Positions 1-8,230 of a DNA stretch of 21,798 nucleotides are shown here, one piece after another (position 1 is the first letter of the stretch; each line of letters begins with the position of its first letter). The translations under genes and the position numbers were made by a program. This DNA comes from an uncultured Oscillospiraceae bacterium (GTDB lineage: Bacteria > Bacillota_A > Clostridia > Oscillospirales > Oscillospiraceae), in the NCBI GenBank assembly GCA_910579155.1, contig CAJTTS010000054.1:1-21798 (forward strand), in the 5' to 3' direction. The notes beneath the pieces are model-generated. The model was not told the origin of the DNA. It saw nothing but the letters and a program-made list of their open reading frames with translations, and ran no database searches.

Positions 1-54
1 GGTTTAGAGCGGGGGAAAATCCGGAGATAACATCAAAGGATTACCTATCGCTAT
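1..54 (+). mobile_element. 3' end of a group II intron (domain V tail and domain VI)
   Basis: The first bases (GGTTTAGAG) match the 3' strand of a group II intron domain V. A domain VI-like hairpin follows: AGCG (8-11) can pair with CGCT (49-52), GG with CC (44-45), and AATCC (18-22) with GGATT (38-42). This leaves A47 unpaired in TAT, eight bases from a terminal CTAT, which fits a branch-point A and the AY 3' end of these introns. The SpaA reading frame resumes immediately after base 54: bases 55-56 (AA) complete a codon whose first base would come from the 5' exon, giving E-I-R-I-P-G-L, the same motif seen at 362-380 and 1531-1545. In the unspliced DNA this frame meets a TAA at 54-56. The rest of the intron, including any reverse transcriptase gene, lies to the left. 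Identification is from the 3' end only. Confidence 0.7.
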
Positions 55-1076
55 AAATCCGCATCCCCGGATTGAAACCGGGCAAGAGTGTGGTGGTAAC
101 TGAGGTCCGAGCCCCTGCAGGTTTCATTTTGGATACCCAGTCTCAAACGGTTCAGATCAAAGAGGGGAAAACGGTTAGTTTAACCTTCAAAAATCAGCCT
201 AAAGGCGCCCTGATTATCCAGAAGCGCGACAGTCAGACCAACGCTCCCCTGAGCGGTGCAGAGTTTCGCATCACGACCGCCGCAGGTTGTGAAGTGGGTC
301 TTGACGGTGTGATTGGCACATCCACCTTGACCTCTAATGGCATCTTTACCACAGACGCTCAGGGCGAGATCCGCATTTCCAATCTGGCTCCCGGAGCGTA
401 TGTCATCAATGAGATCAAAGCGCCGGACGGCGGGTATGTCATTGACACGCCGTCCACCAACGTGGTCATTGGGCAGGGTGGCGACACACAGACTGTCATC
501 ATCAAAAACACTCGCAAGGGTGGCCTGATTATTGAGAAGTACGACAGCGTGACCAAGCAGCCCTTGTCCGGCGCTCAGTTCAAAGTGATGACAGCCAACG
601 GAGAATTGACCCCCGACAACGAGGGCATGACCTCCTCCAATGGTCTCTACACCACTGATGTCAGCGGTCAGATCGTGTTGTCCAAGCTGCTCCCCGGCAC
701 GTATGTGGTGTCTGAGGAAAAAGCCCCGGACAATTACCGCAAGGATCCCACCCCCCAAACTGTGGTGGTCAACACTGGGGACACCCAGACCATCCGGTTT
801 TATGATGATCCGCTGTGTACCCTAACCATCCTAAAGCGGGACGCTGTGACCAAGAAGCCGCTGCGGGGTGCTGAGTTTATGGTGCGGGACAGCTCCGGCC
901 AGGTGATCGGCCCCAACAACGGCCTCTATACCACCGGTACGGATGGCACCGTCACCGTCACCGGGCTGGCCCCCAATTCGACTGTGGTAGTCTCCGAGAA
1001 AAAGGCCCCACCGGATATATTCTGGACGAGACGCCCAAGAGCATCGTGGTACGCACCGGCGTGGCCAACAGCCTGA
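55..1076 (+). CDS. SpaA/Cna-B repeat surface adhesin, 5' part (interrupted by intron, then frameshifted)
   Basis: This is the 3' exon of a surface adhesin made of tandem SpaA/Cna-B isopeptide modules. It contains the end of one module and about three more, with strand motifs such as LIIQKRDS, PLSGAEF and EIKAPDGG followed by TVIIKN-type ends. The Lys in IxK and the Glu in E.KAP fit intramolecular isopeptide chemistry known for the family. The TTG at 72 is not a credible start, because it lies inside a module and has no ribosome binding site; the true start is left of the window, beyond the intron. At about 1006-1010 one base is missing relative to the conserved KAPxGY motif, so the frame runs into 25 unrelated residues and stops at 1076. 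The correct protein continues in the next entry. It is probably displayed on the cell surface to bind recipient cells or host matrix. Confidence 0.75.
1004..1013 (+). other. One-base frameshift site in the adhesin
   Basis: The upstream frame reads GAG AAA AAG GCC CCA CCG. The conserved repeat motif requires K-A-P-T-G-Y, which is obtained if one base is added in the CCCC/A run (1006-1010), for example GCC CCC ACC GGA TAT. A deletion in the C run, a sequencing error or phase variation would all give this pattern. The preceding AAAAAG is not a canonical slippery heptamer in this frame (G AAA AAG). Confidence 0.8.
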
Positions 1077-3697
1077 TTTTTGACAATGAACCCGGCACTA
1101 CGCTGATAATCCGAAAGTTTATCGAGGGCACTGAGAACGAGCCTTTGAGCGGCGTATGCTTTAAGGTTGTAGACGGTAGCGGCGCAGCCATTGGTCCTGA
1201 TGATGGCGTTTATTACACCGATAAGGCAGGGGAAATTGTGCTGGAAGGCATTGAGCCTGGTACAACCGTCATTGCCCGCGAGATCAAGACTGTGGAGGGC
1301 TACGTTCTCGATGGCACGCCCCAGGACATCAAAATCGAGGGTGGACGTGTGCAGCAGCTCACTTTCTGGAACGCCAAAGCGGGAACGCTGGTAATCCAGA
1401 AAAAGGACAGCGTGACCGGCGCTCTAATCTCTGGGGCGCAGTTCCAATTGACGTATGCCAACGGCGGTTATGTGGACAATGACAACGGGCATCTTTCCTC
1501 CAATGGCCTCTATACTACTGATGACAAAGGTGAAATCCGCATCTATGGTATCACCGGGACAGTGGTAGTCAAGGAGACCAGGCCCGCCCCAGGCTATGTC
1601 ATCGACCAGAGTACCCAGACTCAGACGGTCACCGTCAACCCGCTGGATACCCAGACACTCACCTTCCTGAACGAACCTCTGTGCAGCCTGACGCTGACCA
1701 AGTTGGATTCTGTCACGGGGAAGCCTGTCCCCGGAACCGAGTTCACGGTCAAGGATGGGAACGGCACTATACTGGGCCGTTATACCACCGGCAAGGATGG
1801 GACTGTAACGGTTACCGGGCTTGTACCTGGCAGCACCGTGGTGGTCACCGAAACCAAGGTGCCGAGTGGCTATGTCCTCAATTCCACACCTCAGACCATC
1901 GTTGTCAAAAACGGCTCTAACACCGTAAACAGCGGAACCGCAGGTGGGACCACCAACGTCAATCCTGGCGGCAACCCCAGTATTGGTGGCGGGAACAACG
2001 GCGGCAATGACCTCACGTTTGAGAATGATCCCAAGACCCGGCTGATCATTGAGAAGTACATCACCGGCACCACCACTCCCCTGAAGGGCGTGACCTTCCT
2101 GGTCACTGAGTCCAACGGGCAGGTGCTGGGCAGCGCCAACGGCGAGTATGTGACCGACGAGAATGGCCGGATCGTGATTGAAGGGCTGGAACCCGGCGTG
2201 ACCATCGTGGCCAAGGAAATCCGCAGCCTGGACGGCTATGTGCTGGACACTACGCCTAAGACCATCCAGATCAAAGTCGGGGACGCTCAGACCCTTAAAT
2301 TTTATAACTCCCCTGTGGGCGGTTTGGAATTGATCAAAGTTAGCGAGAATGACAAAACCAAGCGGCTCGCCAATGTGACATTTGAGATTCGGAAGATGGA
2401 CGGTGGCCTTGTGGACACCGTGACCACGGACAGCAATGGGCGTGTCCATGTCTCGCTGGAAGCCGGAAATTACTATGCGGTTGAGATTGAGACCACCAAG
2501 GGCTTCAAAGTAGATGCCACTCCGCACTATTTTACCATCCGGGACAATGAGACGACAACCCTGACCGTGACGAACAAAGCCTTCTCTGGGCTCATCATCC
2601 ATAAAATCGACAGTGTTACTGGCAAGGGGATTTATGGTGTGAGCTTCCTAATCTATGATAGCAGCCAAAAACCCATTGATCAGGTGACAACCGATCAGAA
2701 CGGATACATCTATTTGGATAGCCTGGACTTCTCCGGCAAAATCTTTGTTCGTGAGATGGAGAACAAGGGCTACATCGCGGATACCCAGCTCAAGACCTTC
2801 TATATCAAACCCGGCGAGACCACTGAGATCACCTGGAAGAATACGCCGATCATGGGTCAGATCCAGATTTGGAAGAAGTCCGCTGACGACAACCCCATCA
2901 ACGGTTTCCCCGCCGGCACGCCGCTGGAGGGCGCTGTGTTTGAGATCTATGACAAGGCCAACCGCCTGGTTGATACAGTCAAGAGCGACAAGAATGGCCT
3001 GGCAGCGTCTAAGCTTCTGCCTTTGGAGCGGTACACCGTGAAGGAGGTCACAGCACCTCCCTACTATTCTGTAAACAGCGAGCCCGTTACCGTCTGCCTG
3101 GAACATGAGGGCCAGATTGTTCAGATCGAGGTGCGGAACACCAGTGTCTTCACCAATGTATCCGTCCACAAGAGCGGCTACAAAGAGGTGGTTCCTGGCC
3201 AGTCGATCCGCTATCAATTCTCGGACATCGCAAACCACTCCACAGTTCCTCTGGACAACTTCTATTGGCGGGACACGCTCCCCACAGACGCTGTTCGGCT
3301 GGAAAAGATCATCACCGGCACATGGACTGGGCGGCTCAGCTATAAGGTGGTTTATCGGACAAATACCAGCAGCGAATACCGTACCCTGGCTGATAACCTG
3401 AACACAGCCCAGAACTACACCCTGGATGCGTCCTCCGCAGCATTAGGACTGGCCAGCAACGAGTATGTCACCGAAGTCATGTTCCTCTTCGGCCGTGTAC
3501 CGGCCGGCTTTACCCAGTTGCAGACGCCCTACATCTATTGTAAAGTCCTGCCGGGATTGGCCCATGAATATCGGTTTGCCAATAAGACCGATGTGGGTGG
3601 ACTCTGGCAAGGCAACTGGGTCATGGCAGTTGATCGTTGGGTGACCATCGTCTACAACAAGACTACCACACCCACACTGCCCCGCACTGGATACTAA
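1046..3697 (+). CDS. SpaA/Cna-B repeat surface adhesin, 3' part, ending in LPRTGY
   Basis: This continues the same adhesin after the frameshift. Homology to the repeats is continuous from base 1010 (T-G-Y-I-L-D-E-T-P), so the GTG at 1046 is only the first possible restart, not a natural start. Module boundaries are marked by endings such as LIFDNEP, QLTFWN, TLTFLNEP, DLTFENDP, TLKFYN, TLTVTN, EITWKN and QIEVRN, giving about seven further modules. A Gly/Asn-rich insert lies at about 1915-2010. The last roughly 170 residues are a different domain (from VFTNVSVHKSGY) that may be the wall-proximal or T4SS-associated region. The protein ends TPTLPRTGY-stop: a sortase-type LPxTG motif with neither the hydrophobic helix nor the basic tail that normally follows. 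It sits just upstream of the T4SS genes, as expected for a mating adhesin. No signal peptide is visible because the N-terminus is outside the window. Confidence 0.85.
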   Translation: MVRTGVANSLIFDNEPGTTLIIRKFIEGTENEPLSGVCFKVVDGSGAAIGPDDGVYYTDKAGEIVLEGIEPGTTVIAREIKTVEGYVLDGTPQDIKIEGGRVQQLTFWNAKAGTLVIQKKDSVTGALISGAQFQLTYANGGYVDNDNGHLSSNGLYTTDDKGEIRIYGITGTVVVKETRPAPGYVIDQSTQTQTVTVNPLDTQTLTFLNEPLCSLTLTKLDSVTGKPVPGTEFTVKDGNGTILGRYTTGKDGTVTVTGLVPGSTVVVTETKVPSGYVLNSTPQTIVVKNGSNTVNSGTAGGTTNVNPGGNPSIGGGNNGGNDLTFENDPKTRLIIEKYITGTTTPLKGVTFLVTESNGQVLGSANGEYVTDENGRIVIEGLEPGVTIVAKEIRSLDGYVLDTTPKTIQIKVGDAQTLKFYNSPVGGLELIKVSENDKTKRLANVTFEIRKMDGGLVDTVTTDSNGRVHVSLEAGNYYAVEIETTKGFKVDATPHYFTIRDNETTTLTVTNKAFSGLIIHKIDSVTGKGIYGVSFLIYDSSQKPIDQVTTDQNGYIYLDSLDFSGKIFVREMENKGYIADTQLKTFYIKPGETTEITWKNTPIMGQIQIWKKSADDNPINGFPAGTPLEGAVFEIYDKANRLVDTVKSDKNGLAASKLLPLERYTVKEVTAPPYYSVNSEPVTVCLEHEGQIVQIEVRNTSVFTNVSVHKSGYKEVVPGQSIRYQFSDIANHSTVPLDNFYWRDTLPTDAVRLEKIITGTWTGRLSYKVVYRTNTSSEYRTLADNLNTAQNYTLDASSAALGLASNEYVTEVMFLFGRVPAGFTQLQTPYIYCKVLPGLAHEYRFANKTDVGGLWQGNWVMAVDRWVTIVYNKTTTPTLPRTGY

Positions 3698-3714
3698 TTC
3701 CCAAAACACCCCCT

Positions 3715-3745
3715 GGCGGGGATGGCCACTCCGGCCGTCCCCGCC
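3715..3745 (+). terminator. GC-rich hairpin between adhesin and TrbL-like gene (attenuator or mRNA-stabilising)
   Basis: GGCGGGGATGGCC (3715-3727) pairs with GGCCGTCCCCGCC (3733-3745) around a five-base loop, 13 pairs including one G-U. No T-tract follows, so it is not a standard intrinsic terminator. It lies 17 bases after the adhesin stop and just ahead of the GAGGT ribosome binding site for the next gene. It could protect the adhesin mRNA end or reduce read-through. Confidence 0.6.
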
Positions 3746-3765
3746 GCCCCATGAGGTAACTGAAT

Positions 3766-6240
3766 ATGCTAGATTGGATATTTGAAGGTATAGCAAACTG
3801 GGTCGCCAGCATCATGACCCAGCTGATGGACGCTGTATCCGGTCTCTTCCTGGACGCCCTTGGCACCGATATGACGGCGATGGAGGAGTATTTCCCCTTT
3901 ATCGTCAGTGCCTATAATATCATTCAATATACCGCCTGGGCCATCCTGTTCCTGACCGTAGTATGGCAGCTCTTCCGAGCGTTTGGCGGTCCGCTCACTG
4001 AGGCTGAAAACCCCTGGCACTTACTGATTCGAGGCGGCATTTTCGCTGTGCTCATTGCTTATTCCAAGCCCGTGTTCAGTATGGTGCTGGATATTGCGAG
4101 AGCCCCATACCTTGCGCTCATGGACTCGGCAATGGATCCCGGCGATTTTACCTTCGCGGGGATTGAGCAGGCGCTGAGCAATGGGCTGGTCACCTTTGTG
4201 TCAATGGTGTCGGTCGTTGGCCTGCTGCTGCTTATCATCATGATGATAGCATTGGCGTGGAACTATTTCAAGCTCCTATTAGAGACAGTAGAGCGTTATG
4301 TCCTGGTGGGGGTCCTTTGCTACACTTCGCCATTGGCCTACTCAATGGGCGCCTCCAAGGCAACCTCCCGCGTATTCCAGTCATGGTGCCGTATGGTGGG
4401 CTCCCAACTGCTTCTGCTGGTACTTAATGTCTGGTTCCTGCGTGCGTTCAACTCCTCTGTGGGGCAATTCGTTGCCAATGGAGGAGCGCTGACCACCGGC
4501 AAAGGCAGTATCTTTCTGTGGCTGTTCTGCGCATTGGCATTACTGAAAATTGCCCAAAAGTGTGACAGTCACCTGGCAGCGCTGGGGCTTTCCGTCGCTC
4601 AAACCGGCAGCAGCATGGGCATGGAAATGCTGATGGCAGCCCGTATAATTACTGGTTTTTCCAAAGGCGGCGGGCAAAATGCTTCCTCGACATTCGCGGG
4701 CGCTGGACGCAGCGCTGCTGGGACGGCTGGAACTGCTGCTGGCTCGGGCGGCATCTTCTCCGGTTTCGCAAACCGCTACAAACCGAACAGCTTTGTTCGG
4801 GACGCGGTAGTGGACGGCGGTTCCCGCATGGGCGCAGGCGGCAGTGTTGGTTTCGTGGGCCGGGCCTTTGGCGGGATAGCTGCCCGCAACGGCGCCACAC
4901 TGACTTCCGATTCCATTTCCTCTGTGGCCAACAAACCGTCCAAATTCTCGGGGACAATTGCTGGCGAAATTGCGGATCGCAGTCTCCCCAACTATATGCC
5001 ACAGCTTGCAAACGGGCCGACCTCGGGTATGAACTATTCGAATACTCAAATCACCGGCGGGCACATCAGCACTACCGCCACCGGGCCGGACGGCCGGCAA
5101 TCCAATGTGGAATTGTTCAACTCCTCGCAGTATGACCGGCCTGAAACTCCGCATACTGTGGTGAATGCCGCAGATGGAAGTCAGTGGTATCAGGTTGCGT
5201 CTGGTGAGGGCATGGGTGCATTTTATGCTCCTCCCGCCTTTACCGGCGATCAGTCTGAAGCCGCCCAGGTTTCCGAGGCATTCCCCAACGCCCCCGAAGG
5301 CACATTACTGCGCCAGTCTGGCGAAGGCACACTGGAAGCCAGCTACCCGGACGGCAGCAACGCCACATGGTACAGCAGCGCCCATTATCAGGAGCCCGAT
5401 GCACCCCATGAAACAATCCAGGGCGCCAACGGTTTGGATTGGTACGCCATGACACCCCATGCCGCCACGCCGCAGTTTGATACTGGTGCTGAAACAGAAG
5501 CTTTCATCAATCCGGATGCAGGTATCGGGACAAACGGGAACACATCCGGTACTCCTATCGGCTCCAATGGTTCTGAAACGCCTCTCGACGCCCCTGCCGG
5601 CGGCATCCCTGGTGGGCCAGCCTCCAACGCTTCTGCTGATATTCCCGCCGGTGGTACAGTCGGTTCGATGACTGGAGTTCCTGGCGGCGGCATAGGTGAA
5701 ATGCCACCTGCGGCATCCCACGAGGGCGGTTTCTCAGGCGGGGCTGTCGGTGATGCGGGCTCCACCATTCCGTCTGGCGGCACATCCATACCTGATTCGT
5801 CTGCGTTTAGCGGCGGGCAGACCGGTGCCCCCGTAACAGGGAATATCGCGGCCTATAACCAAGCGCTGTTTGGACAGTTTATGCCAGGTTATGATCGCCC
5901 AGTGGTTTCTATTGACAGTTCCAGGGCCGAAGACGGCATTCTGGAAGTGCGGCATGAAGATGGGTCCGGCACAGCCTTCTATGACCGGACAATGTATCAG
6001 CCGCCCAGGGGCGACCACCATGTCTTTGAAGACAGCAGCGGCGGTCAGTGGTATGCAATCCCCGGGACGCCTGCAGTGGAACGGCGGCCGGTCTATCAGG
6101 ATGGCAAGCCGGTCTATGAGAAGGATGAACTGAAGACCATCAACGTAGAAACCATCCGCTACAAAACAACGCCGGCACGCTACGCAGAGCCTGTGCGCCG
6201 CCCGGCACGAGAACGAAAAGCACCCAAGAAGAAGACCTGA
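3766..6240 (+). CDS. TrbL/VirB6-like conjugation membrane protein with repeat-bearing C-terminal tail
   Basis: This 824-residue protein is a probable polytopic channel component of the mating apparatus, like TrbL/VirB6 proteins of Gram-positive ICEs. An amphipathic N-terminal helix (about 1-30) precedes hydrophobic segments near 48-68, 86-104, 144-172, 214-226 and 245-263. After residue 265 the protein is hydrophilic and rich in Gly, Ser, Ala and Pro. Three degenerate copies of one module, built on DGS...Y..P..PH...G..WYA, lie at about 435-490, 518-575 and 720-777, separated by a Gly/Pro-rich linker at roughly 590-700. The extreme C-terminus is strongly basic (VRRPARERKAPKKKT). The ATG is preceded by GAGGT at 3753-3757. 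Its position directly before NlpC/P60, PrgI-like and VirB4 genes supports the role. The family assignment rests on topology and context; the tail has no function I recognise. Confidence 0.8.
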   Translation: MLDWIFEGIANWVASIMTQLMDAVSGLFLDALGTDMTAMEEYFPFIVSAYNIIQYTAWAILFLTVVWQLFRAFGGPLTEAENPWHLLIRGGIFAVLIAYSKPVFSMVLDIARAPYLALMDSAMDPGDFTFAGIEQALSNGLVTFVSMVSVVGLLLLIIMMIALAWNYFKLLLETVERYVLVGVLCYTSPLAYSMGASKATSRVFQSWCRMVGSQLLLLVLNVWFLRAFNSSVGQFVANGGALTTGKGSIFLWLFCALALLKIAQKCDSHLAALGLSVAQTGSSMGMEMLMAARIITGFSKGGGQNASSTFAGAGRSAAGTAGTAAGSGGIFSGFANRYKPNSFVRDAVVDGGSRMGAGGSVGFVGRAFGGIAARNGATLTSDSISSVANKPSKFSGTIAGEIADRSLPNYMPQLANGPTSGMNYSNTQITGGHISTTATGPDGRQSNVELFNSSQYDRPETPHTVVNAADGSQWYQVASGEGMGAFYAPPAFTGDQSEAAQVSEAFPNAPEGTLLRQSGEGTLEASYPDGSNATWYSSAHYQEPDAPHETIQGANGLDWYAMTPHAATPQFDTGAETEAFINPDAGIGTNGNTSGTPIGSNGSETPLDAPAGGIPGGPASNASADIPAGGTVGSMTGVPGGGIGEMPPAASHEGGFSGGAVGDAGSTIPSGGTSIPDSSAFSGGQTGAPVTGNIAAYNQALFGQFMPGYDRPVVSIDSSRAEDGILEVRHEDGSGTAFYDRTMYQPPRGDHHVFEDSSGGQWYAIPGTPAVERRPVYQDGKPVYEKDELKTINVETIRYKTTPARYAEPVRRPARERKAPKKKT

Positions 6241-6246
6241 AGTTAG

Positions 6247-6275
6247 GGCGGGCATATCGCTTTGATATGCCCGCC
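6247..6275 (+). terminator. Perfect 12-bp intergenic hairpin
   Basis: GGCGGGCATATC (6247-6258) pairs perfectly with GATATGCCCGCC (6264-6275) around GCTTT. It begins six bases after the TrbL-like stop and ends before the AAGGAGGG site of the next gene. The following bases (TCCATTTTATG) make only a weak T-tract, so partial termination or mRNA processing/stabilisation is more likely than full termination. Confidence 0.6.
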
Positions 6276-6306
6276 TCCATTTTATGTGCAAGGAGGGCTA
6301 ACCGTT

Positions 6307-7791
6307 ATGTACGATGATCAGCAGCAATTGGGTGACGGCCAAGACAACTACCTGCAAGGTGCGCAAAAAATGGCAGAGGCGGCAAAGCAAGCAGGTTCTG
6401 CTTCTGCGGCAAGTGCGGCAGGTGAAGCTGCAGCCAATGCGGCCGCAGCAACGGTAAAGGCCAGTGTTGAAGGCGGGAAGGCTGCGGCGGAAATTGCGGC
6501 AGGGACTGCTGCAGGCGGTCCCTGGGGCGCCGCGCTCTCTGCGGCATGGTCGCTGCGGCACACCTTGTTTAAGGTCTTGGTGTTTCTCTGCCTCTTTCTG
6601 CTCTTTATCATCGTCACAGTGGTTTCCCTGCCGTCCATTGTGACCAACAACATTTTCCATCTCGACCCGGATACGGTAGACCCCAATGGTCCCACGGAAT
6701 TGGCCGCAAATTTTGACAATCTTTCCACGACCGTCTCAGCCTGCATCCAGAGCGGATATGACGACGCTCTGGCACGAGTTGAACAGATCATCTCTGCTGG
6801 CGGATATGATTATGACTTGTCGATGGAAGCGCTGGTCAACAACGGCCTTGTTTCCACAGACTATGATACCTGCTACACTCTCGCCGCCTATTCAGCCTCC
6901 CTGGAGCAGAGAGGCACTTCCAAGGGCGATCTTCAAACAAAACTCCAAGCTGTCCGCGGCCAAATGTACGCAGTTACCTATGAGGAGAAGGAGACACAGG
7001 TAACAGTTCCTGCGTCAGAAGAAGGGGGCGACCCGGAAACAAAGACAGTGAAATATGCCGTCTGCACAATCCACCCCTTTGACCAATCTGTCATATTGAC
7101 TGCGTTTGGTATTGATACAGACGCACAGTACAGCCAGTTCAATATCACCTATGGCGAAGCGATCCTAAATATGTCGAACGCATTGAAGATGACCATGTAC
7201 GGAACGCTGACCAATGGTATGGTGCCTCCTATCACGGATGCTGAACTGAATGCGTATCTAAACAGTCTTACATGCAGCGGCGCCCGGAAAGAGCTGATGC
7301 GGGCGGCCCTGTCCCTGGTGGGCCGCGTTCCATATTTTTGGGGTGGAAAGAGCGCCCCTGGCTGGAACGAGGCATGGAATACCCCCCGGCTGGTGACAGC
7401 GGCAGGTTCCAGCAGTTCTGGAACGATCCGTCCATATGGGCTGGATTGTTCCGGGTTCACGGACTGGGTGTATAAGACAGCACTTGGAGTCAGCCTGTTG
7501 AATGGGTCCTGGAGCCAATGGGATACCACATATGCCATTACAGAGGCGGAATTGTTACCCGGCGACATCGGCTTCATGGCGGCGCCAGGGACAGTGCCCG
7601 TCAACCATGTGTTGCTTTATGCTGGTAGAAGTGCCGATGGAAAACAACTGTGGGTCCACTGCTCCAGCAGCGCAGGCGGGGTAGCGCTCAACTCACCGAC
7701 ATATGTAACCCAGTTCCGCCGCAGGAAGGATATCGACTTGGAGGCGGACTTCACCCCCACCATTTCAGAACAAGGAGTCAACGATGGCTGA
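6307..7791 (+). CDS. Membrane-anchored NlpC/P60 peptidoglycan hydrolase of the conjugation system
   Basis: This 494-residue protein probably opens the cell wall for the transfer channel. The start is placed at ATG 6307 because AAGGAGGG (6290-6297) lies nine bases upstream; an in-frame start at 6262 lies inside the preceding hairpin and is rejected. The N-terminal 75 residues are Ala-rich, followed by one transmembrane helix at about 89-110 (VLVFLCLFLLF). The middle region (about 115-330) may be the VirB8-like or spacer part. The C-terminal NlpC/P60 domain (about 340-480) has the expected catalytic Cys in LDCSGF (C381), His in NHVLLYAG (H434) and a third polar residue in WVHCSS (H451). This layout resembles CwlT/Orf14-type lytic proteins of Gram-positive ICEs. 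The stop overlaps the next gene's start by eight bases, suggesting coupled translation. Confidence 0.88.
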   Translation: MYDDQQQLGDGQDNYLQGAQKMAEAAKQAGSASAASAAGEAAANAAAATVKASVEGGKAAAEIAAGTAAGGPWGAALSAAWSLRHTLFKVLVFLCLFLLFIIVTVVSLPSIVTNNIFHLDPDTVDPNGPTELAANFDNLSTTVSACIQSGYDDALARVEQIISAGGYDYDLSMEALVNNGLVSTDYDTCYTLAAYSASLEQRGTSKGDLQTKLQAVRGQMYAVTYEEKETQVTVPASEEGGDPETKTVKYAVCTIHPFDQSVILTAFGIDTDAQYSQFNITYGEAILNMSNALKMTMYGTLTNGMVPPITDAELNAYLNSLTCSGARKELMRAALSLVGRVPYFWGGKSAPGWNEAWNTPRLVTAAGSSSSGTIRPYGLDCSGFTDWVYKTALGVSLLNGSWSQWDTTYAITEAELLPGDIGFMAAPGTVPVNHVLLYAGRSADGKQLWVHCSSSAGGVALNSPTYVTQFRRRKDIDLEADFTPTISEQGVNDG

Positions 7792-8230
7792 TGACAGAGA
7801 ATACAGCAATATCTACACGATACCGCCCAACTACACTGATTCCGGCAAGCTGTTTGGCGGACTGCTGGAAGTGCGGAACACGGTAGAAGCTGGTGTCCTG
7901 CTTGTTTTAGTGGGATACCCGGAACTGATGTGGCTGCATTTGCCAGTCACTGCAAAGGTGACTGTGATGACAGTCACGCTGTTGCCGCTGACCATATTTG
8001 CGCTGATGGGACTGGGCGGCGATTCACTGCTCCAGTATGTTACGCACATCGCTCTATTCTGGATGCGGCGCAGGACACTTCATTATAGGAGGGTAGGCTA
8101 TCGCTATGGCACAACCACAACACAAAAGGGCCCGGCATCCCCAAAAGCAGGCACCGCCCCCAAAAGGAAAAAAGCTGGAGTTCGTACAGGACTTCATCCC
8201 CCTAAAAGAACTCAAAAACGGCATCGTTGA
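7784..8230 (+). CDS. PrgI/TcpE-like small conjugation membrane protein
   Basis: This 148-residue protein has a short cytoplasmic N-terminus, two closely spaced hydrophobic helices (about 36-52 and 58-80) and a conserved-looking F.MRRRTLHYRRVGY segment, the layout of PrgI-family proteins encoded directly before VirB4 in Gram-positive conjugation operons. These are inner-membrane partners of the VirB4 ATPase. The ATG overlaps the NlpC/P60 stop, with AAGGAG upstream. The last 41 residues are very basic and Thr/Pro/Lys-rich and overlap the VirB4 start by 125 bases in another frame. That tail may be real or a run-on created by loss of an earlier stop. Family call is from topology and gene order. 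Confidence 0.8.
   Translation: MADDREYSNIYTIPPNYTDSGKLFGGLLEVRNTVEAGVLLVLVGYPELMWLHLPVTAKVTVMTVTLLPLTIFALMGLGGDSLLQYVTHIALFWMRRRTLHYRRVGYRYGTTTTQKGPASPKAGTAPKRKKAGVRTGLHPPKRTQKRHR

Noticed and set aside
996..1010. Programmed -1 frameshift at GAGAAAAAGG
   Set aside because: The phase gives G AAA AAG, not a canonical X XXY YYZ heptamer, and repeat homology places the shift a few bases later, in the C/A run. A lost base is simpler.
1424..2602. 392-codon minus-strand open frame opposite the adhesin
   Set aside because: It is a mirror of the GC-biased repeat gene: repeated motifs follow the SpaA repeats and there is no ribosome binding site.
6262..6306. Upstream start of the NlpC/P60 gene at 6262
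   Set aside because: It lies inside the 6247-6275 hairpin with no ribosome binding site; ATG 6307 has AAGGAGGG at proper spacing.
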